A stretch of 64,000 bases of DNA from Cristatella mucedo (GCA_009760855.2 WPIO01000008.1:7736001-7800000), one strand, 5' to 3'; counted from the stretch's first letter, positions 45,299 to 57,744 are shown. The notes: generated by a model from the sequence alone, not told the origin. Numbers and translations are program-made.

Positions 45299-48281
45299 CA
45301 CGAGCCTCAAGCTGATCGCTGTAACGAGTTCAGAGCAAGCTGTCTGCAGTCTGCCGTCGACTGTAGGGAATGGGAAGTTGATGATCTTTGCGGCTGACCG
45401 GTCTCTTACGTAAACTCTGTGGCCTTGCCTGTCAGACAACGGTGGTCTGCCAGTTTGAGTTTGATCGGTGTGGTTTTGTAGTAGGTGGCACGACACCGTA
45501 ATGGGTTAACCAGTTGAGCTTCCATTGATAGCCTATTCTACTTCCAAGGTGTTCAAGCCTTGCAAACCAGCTATTCTGTAGCTGCAGTGGGTGGCAGCAG
45601 TGGTGGTGCTGTATGGCCAAAGCTTTGAGCGTTACCACAGGAGCTTGATATCCTTGTGGGGGAGGGAGAGAAGTCAGAATGAGGTTCGGGATAGTCGAGT
45701 GAATAGTATAACCCCCCTGCCCATCGGATAGTGAAAGTGAGCTGCTTGGGAGTGTCCATCTGCAGCAGCAGCATGAGCACCCAGCAGCAGCAGCAGCAGC
45801 CGGAGTTGTTCCTCTGACAGCTTGATGCCAGTTCAGGTCAGAATCACCGGCAGGGCTTGCTGAGGCAGAGATAAAGGGAGTGCAAAGCCCGTGCTTTAAC
45901 CCGAGCACTGCCGGCGTTTTGAGACGAAATCTCTCCCTTGCTTTGACACCTGCCACTGCAGCCGGTCAAATCAGCCTGCAAGAGAGACTGACAATAACAG
46001 GTGCAGTCACCATTGCTTAAAGTCTCGTCCACTAGCACCGATCCATCTTCTTCACACCCCCCTCCTGATTGCCAACGTGTAGTTGCTTCAGCTCTCGCGT
46101 GAGCCCGGCCTTGATGAGGCGCCTCTACAGGCAGAGCCGTCAAGAGGTGCCACATGCTGCCGTCACCTCGCCGCTTCTTCGGAGTGAACGAGATTTCCCG
46201 AGGCGAGATTTCGCGAGTCTTGGGGCACGCGCTACGGTCTCCCTCACTGCGCGCGCCTGTCGGCGGCCCGTCCATGCTGCATGCAGCGTCAGTCCGCCTG
46301 TCCAGAGAGCTTGGTCGGCCATCCACCCCCCACCTTACCGCCCGCCAGCTTGGAGAGCTGCTACAGCAGCAGCTGCTGTTGCTAGACGTGTGCAAGCTCG
46401 CAAATTTGCTTTCTCCTTTTCATCTTTGTCCTTACCGTGGCTAGACAAACACTGACACGCTGCACAGGCAGCCCGGCGCACGCACGCAGGCGATGCTGCT
46501 GCTGCTGCCGCCGTAGCTGCTCAGGCGATTCTGGCTGCTGCTGCCCGCTGTCGCCGCCACGCGGCTGCCCCTTTGTCTTCCTAAAATCACTTTGGCGGCC
46601 GAGGCAGACAGCCCCAAGGAGCCGGCTAGCTGTGTTTCTTCGCGCTGCTGACGTCTCATTGTCAGCGCGCCTCGAATTCAGCATGTAAACCGGACCGTGC
46701 ATTCAGCGTCGTATTTGCCCGTGGCCGTGCGCTGGGGTGTGCAACTGTTTACTGTTTGCGCAAGCTGCTTACCTTGCTGGGCTCCGTGAATGGGACCTTT
46801 TTGTGATGCATTAAACTTCGTGTAGCAGTAGCAATATTGAACGATGTCATTGTAGCTGCACTATAAGAATAACTTGTCCCCTCTCTCGCCAGAGCCCTTT
46901 CTCTCGGCGATGTGGCCTGCAGCGGAGGCTGCTGGCGGCAGGCATATCTGCCCGCCGATCAGCCATGCCAACCCAGCTGTCCGCGGCATGCGGCGATGCG
47001 CCAATGGCGTGGCCAGCGCACGCCACAGCACACCAAGTTTGCACGCCGGCACTCACCGCTTTCTTTGCCGTCGGTCCCAATGTGGCTCGAGCCCTCCTGG
47101 GGGCGGGGCTGGTCCTCTTGCCGCAGCCGGCTCGGTGGCGTGGGCGGCAGAGCTTCGTGCTGTAGCCCTGGCGGCAGCTCCGAATCAGGATTGGACGATG
47201 CCGTGGGCATCGTGTCCGACTGCAACAAATGGGGACACCCGGCAATAGCCAGCAGCAGCAGCTTCACACTCCACCGAAGTTAATAGCTGGTTCGTTTGAT
47301 TGCCAATCGGAAAGGGAAAGGGTAACCAAGCCTGCAAAAGGTGGAGAGAGAGAGAGAGAGGGAGAGCCTCTATATTGAAATTTCAAAATGCATCTGGTGC
47401 TGGCCGGTGGCTTCGCCCTGCTAATTGCCACTCATTATGCTCATTAACCGGTGTGTCAACGACGGTCGGCGCCTCAGCCCGGGCTTTTCACGCCTGAAGT
47501 GTGCTGCTGAAGCAGCTGCAGTTTGCACAAGCTCGGCTGGCTGGCAGCCGTTCTTGCATGGTGGCAGCAGTCGCCGCTGCAATGTGGCAGAAGCACCTAT
47601 CTGCCACATTGCAGTAGTGAAAGCAGCAGCGGCAGCAGCCGAGTTGGGCGGTAGCCAACTTAGGCTTTACCTGGCTGGAGTTGTTGCTACCCTTTAGCAG
47701 CGTCCTCTGCTTACCGTATGTCGCTTCTTGAATGCTGGGTTTAGTGCCAGCCTGCAACTCGTTGTAATAGCAGTTTCAGCAAAGCGAGCCGGTCTTTTTC
47801 GACTGCCAAGGCCACAGCTGGTGCCGGCTGCTGAGTGCGGAATCAGCCACGGTAGCAACTGCTTCCCTTCCTCGGTGAGCCCTGGCCTCGACCATGCTGC
47901 CGACCGACGGCCCCCTCCTTGCTTCCGGGCCGTCGGGGCTGATCGACTGTCGTGAGAGCATGTACATAAAAAGTGTGCACCTTATCGCCGGGCAAAAGTC
48001 TTTGAAACCGTGTAGTCAGATCGGAAGCAGTGACTAAGGTGCAGTATATTTGCCTGCCGTCGATCCATGTTGCAGTCCCTTTCTGCTCTGTCGAAAGGCC
48101 GAATGTTAGCTTTGGATTGCATAAATGTAAAACACGTTCCTGAAAAGTCGCCGAGTGACTTCTTGTATGCTCTTGCTTGTCCAATCAAGCATGACACTTG
48201 GCTCAACATTATCTCTCGGTTATTGCTCCTCCTTGCAGCGAGAGCTGTTAAAGCACCCGAATAGAGATAAAAAAAAATCCT

Positions 48282-48444
48282 AGCTGATTAAACAGCCTCT
48301 TTTTGTATAGCGACAGGAGAGCCTTTACGGCTCCACCGCTTGCAGTGGCGATAAAGGATCGCCCACCACAGGAATCGAACCCACGACCTCGGGACCGAGG
48401 TCGTGAAAGCAACCGCCTTACCTAGTGTGCCATCACGGCTCACC
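48282..48444 (-). mobile_element. SINE-A copy, near full length
   Basis: An antisense copy in DDR intron 3: the tail AGCTGATTAAACAGCC, GCGACAGGAGAGCCTTTACG, TTGCAGTGGCGATAAAGG, the B box GGAATCGAACCC, the perfect hairpin CGACCTCGGGACCGAGGTCG and the head CTAGTGTGCCATCACGGC. It is closest to the 3373 copy but without the duplication. Confidence 0.85.
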
Positions 48445-49225
48445 GACTGGTTCTCTTCGAGTGCTATGCAAAAGACATTACAGCTGCCGCAGACAGGTCC
48501 AACTAGCAGCTCGGCTCTCAGCCACTGCAGCAGGCATCTTTCGGCTGCAGCGCTGGCATAGCAAAGACGTGTCTTGCTTCGACTCCTTCTGGGGTGGGCC
48601 TTGCTGTGAAGGGATGCGAGTTGGGGACGTCCTGCTGTGTGTGGCGGGGTACGGGCAAGCCTCACGGGTTGCCGTTGCCGAGGCAGACATTGGCGGCGAG
48701 AAGGTGAGAGTAACATGCCCACCCGACGGCCGCTGCTTGCCAGAGCAGATGCCAGCTCTGCTTGACTGACGGTGTGGCCGAAGTTGCAGCGGTGGTAGTG
48801 CAACCTCTATCACGCAGTGGCCGTGGCAGTGGCAGTGGCCGCAGCTCAATAGCTGGCAAACAGAACTAAGTGTTGGCTGATGACAGGGTAAACTTGCTGT
48901 TGACTTACTGTTGTTTGATCCACGGGCTCGTGGGAAAACAACGCTGGGGAGCGTGAGGGACGTGTGTGCCAAGCCCGGCCCAGAGCTTTTCTTTGTTCAT
49001 CTCTTTGCCTACCCAAGGTTCTCTCCGGTCCCGCAGTGCATGCAGGTCCCACAGAGGATTGCCGGGTGAGCCATATCGCAGAGCCACCTGCCGATAAACT
49101 TGGGTGTGACTGTGACTTAAAGCTGTGACATAAATGAATGTGGTGTCCGGTTGAACCCCACGACATTCTGACGATTTGTCACCCCCAATTTAGCTTGTGC
49201 ACCGACCAACGAAAATACATTTCAG

Positions 49226-49376
49226 GTACACGTATTCCGAGGAAATATCGACACCTACAACTCAGAGACGGTCCCAGTCAAATACCTGGTGGCACAGAGC
49301 ATACGAATCGTGCCGATACAGCAGACATCGCAGGTCCAACCGTGCCTGCGACTGGAAGTGTACGGTTGTCAAACAG
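49226..49376 (+). CDS. DDR: DDR exon 4: discoidin domain, end
   Basis: The acceptor ACATTTCAG and donor ACAG|GTACGT give phase 0 in and phase 1 out. Residues 155-204 include FRGNIDTYNSETVPVKY, VAQSIRIVPI and CLRLEVYGCQT. The closing EVYGC is the standard end of an F5/8C domain, with the cysteine pairing the one in exon 2. Confidence 0.93.
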
Positions 49377-49394
49377 GTACGTTGAGCTGACGGC

Positions 49395-49399
<5 letters not shown>

Positions 49400-49462
<63 letters not shown>
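49400..49462. repeat. (CA)n microsatellite in DDR intron 4
   Basis: About 31 CA units starting 24 bases after the exon 4 donor. Confidence 0.95.
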
Positions 49463-49465
<3 letters not shown>

Positions 49466-49624
49466 CTGCTGCCCTTGCCAGCGATGCAGCAGTGTGCCCT
49501 TGAGTGCAGCTGCAGTGGCTTACACGTGCAAAGCAAAGCCTGCTCTCTCGAGCGAAGAGGCACACCCAAGGAGGCAGCCGCCTCAGCAGCAGCTGCGCAG
49601 CTGATGCTCTCCGCTGGCTTGCAG

Positions 49625-49807
49625 ACGGAGTGATAGCGTACACGGTTGCACCGCAGCCGCCAGACTCGTTGTTTGGCCTCTCGACGGGCGACCGGCCGTA
49701 CGACGGGACAAGAGTCGGTGGGAGCCTGCACGGTGGCCTCGGTATTCTCACCGATGGTGACGTGGGCAGCGTCATCTCGAGAACGGCGTCAGGCAACCTG
49801 CTGCAAG
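49625..49807 (+). CDS. DDR: DDR exon 5: discoidin-like domain, start
   Basis: Phase 1 at both ends: acceptor GCTTGCAG and donor GCAAG|GTGGGC, the latter weaker at positions 4-5. It encodes DGVIAYTVAPQP, YDGTRVGGSLHGGLGILTDG. This matches the DDR-specific DGLLSYTAP...YDGHTVGG..YGGLGQLADG segment, a signature of the DDR discoidin-like domain. Confidence 0.92.
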
Positions 49808-49972
49808 GTGGGCGGCAGCGAGCACGGTGGCTCCGACACGCTTCGCCTGTCGCCGGCCTCGGCCAGCCACTTTGCTTTGCTCGTTTATTGCCTTGCACGC
49901 CTTTAAACCAGTCATAGATAGCTTGCTCGGAGCTGCAAGCGATCGCTACATTTCGTTGCGGTCATGCACACT

Positions 49973-49976
<4 letters not shown>

Positions 49977-50053
<77 letters not shown>
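49977..50053. repeat. (CA)n microsatellite in DDR intron 5
   Basis: About 38 CA units. Confidence 0.95.
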
Positions 50054-50057
<4 letters not shown>

Positions 50058-50205
50058 GCAAACACACATGCATACAGAGGTGCTGTTCTGAGGCTGTGAA
50101 GGTCGTGGCGGGAATGGAAATGGAAATGGGGCCTGCAAGCTGCAGCCGTAACTGTGGCTGTGACCGCACCGCAAGCTTCACGCTACCGTGGCGGCTGCGC
50201 TTCAG

Positions 50206-50543
50206 GTCACGGCTGGGTGGGCTGGCCTCAGGCCAGCGGCCCAGTGGTGCTGACGTTTGAGTTCGACGTGCACAGAATCTTTGCCTCTGCCCGAGTGACC
50301 AGCTACGACGACGGCCAGCTGTCCGTGCGGCTCTTCGACCGAAGCGTGTGGCAGTGCAGTGACAGCGCGACGTCATATCCGCCGGGGCAGCAGCACACCT
50401 TCTTGCGGTCTCGGCCAGGCTCTGAGACCGGCTCGGTGGCCTCGTCGTCGGCGGCTTCTGCGGCGGCCGCCATCGTCACCGGTCGTGCATCCTTGGAGCT
50501 GACCTTCGGCTCCGAGCGGCCGTGCCACGGCAGATTCGTCAAG
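50206..50543 (+). CDS. DDR: DDR exon 6: discoidin-like domain, core
   Basis: The acceptor GCGCTTCAG and donor CAAG|GTAACG give phase 1 in and phase 0 out. It encodes HGWVGWPQ, VVLTFEFDVHRIFASARV, QLSVRLFD and CHGRFVK. The YVGW...MEFEFDRLRAF pattern of DDRs is evident. An insertion rich in S and A (about 25 residues) makes this part longer than in vertebrates. Confidence 0.92.
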
Positions 50544-50747
50544 GTAACGGTAGAGAGCTTGCAGCGGCCAGCGGCTCGCAGCGGCTGCTGCTGCTGTGAC
50601 GGTTGCCTTGCCCAGCCACTGTCATGGTGCGCTGGGTTCGACACGGCAAGGGCGTTGGCTTGGTCGCATCGTGCTTGCCATTAGCACGCGGCTTGCTCAC
50701 CAACAGCCCTGAAAGACCCCTGAACCTGCTTTGCTCTTGTTCCGCAG

Positions 50748-50955
50748 GTGGAATTCTACTGGGTGCACGGAGGGCTGCTGCTCAGCGAGATCTCGTTCAA
50801 GTCGATCGTCTCGGGTCGCGCCATGCCCACCCTAACGGCCTCGGCTGGCAGTGGAGGCGCAGCTGCAGCTGGTGGTTCCCGCCAGCCGACCGTACGCGAA
50901 GGCGACCTGGAACCGGAGCCTACTGGCATGGAGGCCGCGACGGCATTCACCGGAG
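50748..50955 (+). CDS. DDR: DDR exon 7: discoidin-like domain, end, and linker
   Basis: The acceptor TGTTCCGCAG and donor GGAG|GTATGT give phase 0 in and phase 1 out. It encodes VEFYWVHGGLLLSEISFKSI, matching the FLFAGPWLLFSEISF of DDRs, and then a G/A-rich extracellular linker. The downstream 180-base intron is in frame and stop-free, so reading through it is possible. Confidence 0.92.
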
Positions 50956-51135
50956 GTATGTTGGTGCTCGGCTGCTGCGGCAGCGGTTCCTCATCAGTGC
51001 ATCCGGGCGTGGCCGACTCGGCCAGCACGCCACCAGAGGTCGGCGCTCTGCAAGCGACCTCTGGTGGGTCTCCTTCTTATGGCGCTCTGATTCTATGCGT
51101 GTCAGCAACCTGCTCGCTGAACTGCCTCTTTGCAG

Positions 51136-51502
51136 CAGCTCCGACGAGAGACAGCAGCAGTGGCGAGGATGCGGAGTGGAGCGACGCCTTTCCAAAGACG
51201 CGCATAGGCAACCCAGCAGCAGACAGTTCGGCGCTGAGCAGCAGCCACATGATCGGCGTGTTCGCCGGCGCAGGCGCCGGGGCGTTCGTGCTCATAGTCT
51301 GCCTGGTGGTGACACTCTGCCTATGTCACGTGCGCATCCGGAGGCGCAAGCAGCGCCGTCGAGCCGGCAGCGCCGACGACGGCAAGCGCTGTCCCGAGCT
51401 CGAGTGCGAGAGTCCGCTCTACGGCGGCAGTGGCGACAGCGGCGGCCACGAGCGATCGCTGGCAGCGCTGAGGCAGCACCCACAGGAAGGGTACAACGGC
51501 GG
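51136..51502 (+). CDS. DDR: DDR exon 8: transmembrane helix and juxtamembrane start
   Basis: The acceptor CTCTTTGCAG and donor GGCGG|GTAAGC give phase 1 in and phase 2 out. Residues 448-486 are an S/D-rich extracellular stem. Residues 487-511 form the membrane helix (IGVFAGAGAGAFVLIVCLVV), with closely spaced small residues at 488, 492, 494 and 496. The stop-transfer segment RIRRRKQRRR follows. Cytoplasmic tyrosines occur in ESPLYGG and QEGYNGG. Vertebrate DDRs dimerise through the membrane segment; the small-residue face here could do the same. Confidence 0.92.
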
Positions 51503-52033
51503 GTAAGCAATGGCTGCTGATGTGGGCTGGCGGCAGGCCTACACCACCCTGCTGCCGAGCCGTACTGTAACGGTGGCCCAACCGGTTTTGGTACGCTTTG
51601 GCCGGCCTAGCACGCTTCCGGGGTGCTCGAATGGAGATCAGTTCCAGAATGTTCTTCGGTGGCCACTCGGAAGTAGCCGCCGCTGCATTGGCCGCGTCCG
51701 GGAGGCGCGCTGGAAACCCTCTGAATTTGGTCGGCGCTCTCCAAATTCAGTCGCAGGGATTCCGCCCTCCTCAGTTATCCCTACGAGTTTTTCATCATGG
51801 GCAAGGAAAGCCCTCCCTAGATTAATCCTAGCACACCCATCGCTAGGCAAGCTGGGATCGCCTGCAGGTGGCGATTCGTCGCCTGCCTAGCCAACCCTGA
51901 GACTGGTGACTCCACTCACTTTCTGCGCCAAACTGCACGACCTGCTGGAGAACGCTGCCCTAGTTTCACAACAAGTTCGTGCCTCTTCATCAGCCACTTT
52001 GTTGCAACGATGAATGCACTGCTGCTGTACTAC

Positions 52034-52034
<1 letters not shown>

Positions 52035-52088
<54 letters not shown>
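52035..52088. repeat. (CTG)18 repeat in DDR intron 8
   Basis: 18 uninterrupted CTG units in the sense orientation, ending 74 bases before exon 9 and merging into its CT-rich acceptor region. Confidence 0.95.
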
Positions 52089-52089
<1 letters not shown>

Positions 52090-52162
52090 CCTTGCTCCTC
52101 CTGCTGGGCAGCTCTCGAAAGCACCCCCCTTGCAACGCTACAAAGCAGCCATGTGCTTTTAG

Positions 52163-52302
52163 ATATCGATCTGAAATGGTGACCATCAACAGCCTGGGCT
52201 ACACGGGGCTACCGCAGAAGGACGGCATCTACGAAGAGCCATGGAGCCACTGCCATCCAGCCGAGAGGCAGCCGTTCGCAATGACCCACCAAACCTTGCA
52301 TG
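52163..52302 (+). CDS. DDR: DDR exon 9: juxtamembrane tyrosine motifs
   Basis: The acceptor TGCTTTTAG and donor CATG|GTACAT give phase 2 in and phase 1 out. It encodes SEMVTINSLGYTGLPQKDGI and YEEPWSHCHPAER. YEEP resembles an SH2-docking motif. The exon is supported by phase and by position rather than strong similarity, because the juxtamembrane region is poorly conserved among DDRs. It is 140 bases, so skipping it would shift the frame. Confidence 0.75.
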
Positions 52303-53296
52303 GTACATTCGCTCTCTCTCTCTGTGCTGCTGCTTTTTGTGCTGCTGGGGCAGATGCGCTGTGCAGTGGGGAGCTTCGGTAGCGCCAGCTGCCAGACAGT
52401 CTTTGGTCGAAGGTTATGGAGGCAAGCCTCCCCCCAATTGGAGCTCTGGTGAAGAACAGAAATGTGGCACATAAGTATTGAAGGAGCTGGTAAACATATT
52501 GCAAAGCGATTTGGCATTTGCCGACCGGTACTTAAAGTCTGACCCACGAGGGCATTGGTTAAGCAGCAGAATCTCTTCCCGGGTTTAGGTTTCAGATCCG
52601 GGCTTCAAGCTGAGCTAGGCCACCCGTGTCCAAACGATCGGACTGGGAGAGCAAGCCAGCCAGCTCTCTGACTTTGACCGGCTCCCACGGTCCATTCTTC
52701 GGCAGGAGTTAGGTGTGCCGTCAGTGGCAGCCTAGTGTGCCCAGCCGTTGTCGAGGATTCTGCCTGCCATCCTGACCGTGAGAGGCAGAGGTGATATTGC
52801 CCTAATGAGCATGCACTGCTAAGATTAGAACACCTGCTAGCCTGAAAGCCGAACTTTTATTTCTCGGCAGCATTTCCACGCCAATCGTGGCACGATCGGG
52901 GAGCTGCTGGCACGATCGGCGAGCTGCTGGTGCAGCTGCTCAGTAGCTCTGCTCGGAGGCAGCTGAGAGATGCTACCGCAGTGCGGTTTAGCTGTGGCCT
53001 CAAGAGCTCTGCTTGACCAGATCTGCAGCACGTAGTCCGTGGGTGCTTTTACGCAGTTGCAAGCTAGCTGGAAGCTTCTAGTTTCCTTCCTCCTCCCCAG
53101 CGTGTCTGTCTCTGCTAATCCTTTTAAAGGAATGGCAGGCAGCACAACCCTCACGTGACGACCATCGACGGCCGAGTTCGGGGAGACCGAGGCTGCCCCT
53201 ACCCCCTATTGCTCTTGGTCGTGCTATGCATGCCTGTCGACAATCTACAACGTTCATGCCGGCGCTCAAGAAGAGCAAGAGAGAGGGAGAGCCGAG

Positions 53297-53299
53297 AGA

Positions 53300-53389
<90 letters not shown>
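53297..53389. repeat. (GA)n microsatellite
   Basis: About 45 GA units, oriented opposite to the CT tract 205 bases downstream. Confidence 0.95.
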
Positions 53390-53391
<2 letters not shown>

Positions 53392-53590
53392 TGACGAGTT
53401 TGCAGAGCTCCTGTTCGAATAAGACTTTGCTCTGCTGTTCGTTGGTGGCCATTGAGTTGAGTTTGTTAGGATGACTCACTTCGTCTACCCCTGCTGGCAA
53501 ACGAATTTTGCATACCGAGGATCTAAACTATTCTGCAGCTGGCCAATCTTCTTTCATCTCAAGGCCATTTGATAAAAAAGGCTGCTCGAC

Positions 53591-53755
<165 letters not shown>

Positions 53756-54879
53756 GGCCTCTGACTGTCGGCCAGCATTAGAAATTGCAATCATGGGTCA
53801 TCAAAATGCCACACGCTTGGCTGTGGGCACTCAAACGGTGCCCCTTGTGTGCAAGCGTAAACATTTACCCGTATGCTGCATGCACCACAGTCTCCTCATG
53901 CTTGCCACAAGCAAGCACCAAGCCGTTCGGAAAGCTGCCTTTCAGTGGCTCCTGGTGGCCGGAACCCGGCTCAGTAATTGCCTGCTGGCTAGCCTTGTCA
54001 AATAGGCCAGTCGTTACATTTGACAAGCTGCTAATGAATTGGAGATAAGCACTCATTAGACAATGGATGGTAACACCAAGCTGTACGACCAAAAAGGCTC
54101 TCAGCTGCCCGTGACAGCCTGACGGCTATTAAATAGGTTGCAGCTAATTTGCACACCTTATTGTCGATCGAACCAGTGCAGCCGTGAATAGCATGCCCTG
54201 CCTGATGACGTTTGCACGGCTTAGCGATTCCGGACCAGATGATGGGGCGATTTATCGTGAGTCACTGTCTGTCATAAGCTGCTTGCCGGCATCATTGCTG
54301 TTTGCTTAGCGGAATGCAAATGCAGGAGGCACGAGGTCAATGTTGAGGCACCGGTGGTGACAACGGTCGGTCTCCTTATGCACTGAGGGGGGGAGGAATA
54401 CCTAAAACCGGTCACACACTAGACGTTGCCAGAAGAGCCCCCCACAGAGTCAAATGTGTAGCACGCACGAAAATATTGCTCGCAAAGAAGTACCTGATCC
54501 CCTTCCCACCAATTCCAGTCACGAGCGTGCCTGCCTTTCATCGGAGTCTTCAAACTGCATTACCAACCATGTTTAGTTGGATGGGTGATAAAATGTCGTA
54601 GTGGCTTTCGCAGGTGCAGCACTTGGAGGCCATCCACTGGTAAACGGTTCTGCCGTGTCAGGTGTTGCATCACATCCGTGAAGGAAGGCATAGACTGTAG
54701 AACTCATTTCCACAATTCTTACGCAACGAGAACTACTCTCCTGCTGCCGACTATGGCTCATTCTTTTCAGCGGTCCTGAGCTGCTACTTCCGTGCTACTC
54801 ACTACCTCAACTGCTATCCTGACTCTGCTATGCTTCCCACTTTCTCTTTGATGCTTGAGCCGAAGTCTGTTGGCTACCG

Positions 54880-55000
54880 AATGCGTACAGAAAGCCGCTT
54901 AGGCTGTGAGTGCGCTATATAAATCTCTCCTGCATAACACCCACATGGTCTTTATGACTCTGTGGAGTTACAGACGGAGATACATTACATTACATCACAT
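54880..55000 (+). repeat. LINE/SINE tail-like sequence
   Basis: AAAGCCGCTTAGGCTGTGAG and then GCGCTATATAAAT at 54891-54924 resemble the structured 3' tails of many invertebrate retroposons. An ATTACATTACAT run follows, ending near the exon 10 acceptor. A related ATGTAATGTAATGT run occurs near 6081. No coding part was seen. Confidence 0.3.
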
Positions 55001-55021
55001 ACATTCGTGGTGCGTTTGCAG

Positions 55022-55233
55022 GAATGGTTCCCAGCGAGTCGGTTCGCAGCTATGCCGTCATGCCTGACAGCATGGGCCCTGCTGCTTCGTCCTTGATGCC
55101 CCCGGAAGGAATGCTCCTTCCGTTGAGCAACTACCTGCCGGGCCGACTGCAGATGCTGCCACCCCTGCCGCCTCAGGTACCAGGCTTCGACGACAAGCCT
55201 ATGCCGGCAGAGCTCCTCAGCGTCACTATAGAG
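55022..55233 (+). CDS. DDR: DDR exon 10: juxtamembrane region
   Basis: The acceptor GTTTGCAG and donor AGAG|GTAAGG give phase 1 in and phase 0 out. It encodes SVRSYAVMPDSMGP and a proline/methionine/leucine-rich stretch. SYAV corresponds to the NTYAVPAL region that precedes the kinase domain in vertebrate DDRs. Confidence 0.85.
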
Positions 55234-55394
55234 GTAAGGAAAGTAGGCTCGCGTGGAGGGGCCACCGCTCTCGGCCCACGTGTGCCCCGGCCGCTGCTCG
55301 CGCGGCAGCTACATCTGGTGCCAGCCGGCAGGCAGTTCTTTGCTGCTGCGTGCCGCTCACGTGCCGTCACGTGCCGCGTCGCTTGTCTTTGCAG

Positions 55395-55669
55395 GGTGCC
55401 GCAGGGAACAGTCTCATGGGCGGCAGCAAGTTTACCGATGTCTGCCCCGACACACTGAGCGCTATCATGCCGTATCGCTTGGACCGCCAGTGCCTTCACT
55501 TCGTCGAGAAGCTCGGCGAAGGGCGATTCGGAGAGATTCACCTCTGCGAGGTGCTCGACTCGGCGGGGGAGGGCGGCAGCCACGGCACACCGCTGGGCTG
55601 CCGCCGTGCTCCGTGTCCGTCGCTGGTGGTCATGAAAATACTTCGGCGCGACGTCGACCACAGCGTCAG
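55395..55669 (+). CDS. DDR: DDR exon 11: kinase N-lobe, glycine loop and beta3 lysine
   Basis: The acceptor CTTTGCAG and donor GTCAG|GTAACC give phase 0 in and phase 2 out. The glycine loop is LGEGRFGEIHLCEV (residues 727-740). A DDR-type insertion follows, then LVVMKILRRD with the ATP-anchoring lysine at 768. The loop and the HLCE extension are strongly DDR-like. Confidence 0.95.
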
Positions 55670-56208
55670 GTAACCAGGGGGAAAACCGCACAGCAGCAGT
55701 CGATGCTGACGGAGAGGGTCGAGTACTCAAGAAAAGCTTCCTGCCTGCCCCTGCTCGGCGGGTGGAGGGCGTCACTTGGCAGAAGGTTGCTGCCTCTTGC
55801 TTAATGCCAGCCACTCTACCCTCAGAGTGAGCTCTGCTTTAGGAGGCTTGCTTATCGTTTGGGGTGGTAGAGGCAGCTATTCACAGGAGGGCCTGAGGGG
55901 CGCAAGTAGCTGGGCCCGCCCACGCGACTGTCAAATGGGAAAGAAGGATCCTCTATATAAGGACAGCCAACGCAGGCAGTATCGCTTAAGCTTAGAGCCA
56001 GCTCACTTTCCTCATTGTGCACAGTGGCCATATGTAGAGGCTGCTCCCAATACAGCGGCAGCTTATATATGCACGTTAAATAAGCACACTTTAGAGCTAT
56101 CTTTTTAGCTTAAGGTTTAGGATCTTTGGGATCTTGGGCATGGTGTTTAGGGGGCTGTATTTTTGTTGCTGAGCTGTTTGAGTTTTTGGGTTTAGCTTTT
56201 AGGGATAA

Positions 56209-56322
56209 ACTCCAAACAGAAAATACATCTCAAAATGCATTTATAATTAACATAAATATAAGCACTCTGGCAGCCATGCTAAACACCCTGCAACGAGCAT
56301 TGTGCCAATAGCAGTCACCGCA
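56209..56322. repeat. Dispersed short repeat, copy 1 (DDR intron 11)
   Basis: About 113 bases nearly identical to 61067-61181. The best-preserved core is TATAATTAACATAAATATAA, GCACTCTGGCAGCCATGC and GCATTGTGCCAATAGCAGTC. Most differences are single bases. No flanking duplication is visible at this copy. Confidence 0.85.
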
Positions 56323-56668
56323 GTCCCCCCTGCCGTGGCTCCACGCATGAGCGATGACGGCATATGAGCCGATCGAGGGAGGAAGGCAGGGCCGCACGGT
56401 GATTGGGCCCGCCTTCCTAGTGCCTCCATGCTCGGTGCATACCTGCACCCAGACTGTGCGCTGAACCCCAGAAGCTTCTGGATGGCAAAAGCTTGGAGCA
56501 ATGAGCGGATGAGTCGATGCTATCCCATCAAGTTCTCTCTTTCTCTCTCTCTCTCTCTGCAAATTGCGATTATCGCTTCCGCCTGGCCCCTATTTACTTC
56601 GCCACACTCGGCCAGCAAGCTGCAGTGGTGGCCGACGACCGATGGTGACGCACTTCCTCTTCTTTTAG

Positions 56669-56908
56669 GAGCAGCTTCTACCAAGAGCTGGCCAATGCAG
56701 CGCAGTTCCGCGATCCCAACGTGGCCTGCCTGCTGAGCGCCTTTGCGGCGGCATCGGACGAGTCGCCCTACATGGTGGCCGAGTATGAGGAGAATGGCGA
56801 TCTGCACGAGTACCTCTCTCGCCGCTCGCCGCCTGCCGCTAGCATCTCGTTCGACTCGAACGCTTCCACTTCGTCTGCCGGCTTTCAGAGGGGCCGAGGC
56901 GATGTGAG
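56669..56908 (+). CDS. DDR: DDR exon 12: kinase N-lobe, alphaC helix and hinge
   Basis: The acceptor TTCTTTTAG and donor TGAG|GTGAGA give phase 2 at both ends. SSFYQELANAAQFRDPNV contains the alphaC glutamate (785). The hinge is YMVAEYEENGDLHEYL, matching the MITDYMENGDLNQFL pattern. An S/A-rich kinase insert follows. Confidence 0.94.
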
Positions 56909-57243
56909 GTGAGAGCCGCCGAGGGCTGCACCTCTGCCTCGGGCTCCCGCTGCTGCTGCTGCCACCGCCACCAGATGGGGGACCGGTAGTGGACAGGTCT
57001 CAGCCCGCCAAGCTAGGCCGCCGCCGCCAGAAGATGCCTCGCCCCCAGCTTCGGGTCGTGGCATTCGTTGGCAATTAGTTGGATTCGTTGGCGTTGGGAC
57101 TGAAATGGCGCTTGCATGCAGCGCCGGCTGCCTGGCTGCAATCCCGACGTGCACCACCCGATAGAACGAGCCATGGCCTTTCAACAGCTAGTAATAAGTG
57201 CGCTAGACGGGCTCGTCAGCTGACAATTGCCAGAATGTTCTGA

Positions 57244-57615
<372 letters not shown>

Positions 57616-57744
57616 TAAAATAATAATGCAAATAATAACAATACTGCAGGGCAGTGCGCTTCACGCATTGCTTATGCCGGACCGACCATTTACATGCCGC
57701 CACTACAGCTCTACTGAGTCGACGCTTTCTTCTACCGTTGCCAG

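Noticed and set aside
56126-56311. A conserved small protein shared by the two dispersed repeats
   Set aside because: Differences between copies are mostly amino-acid changing, and the frame's N-terminal parts are unrelated, so noncoding repeat identity explains the match.
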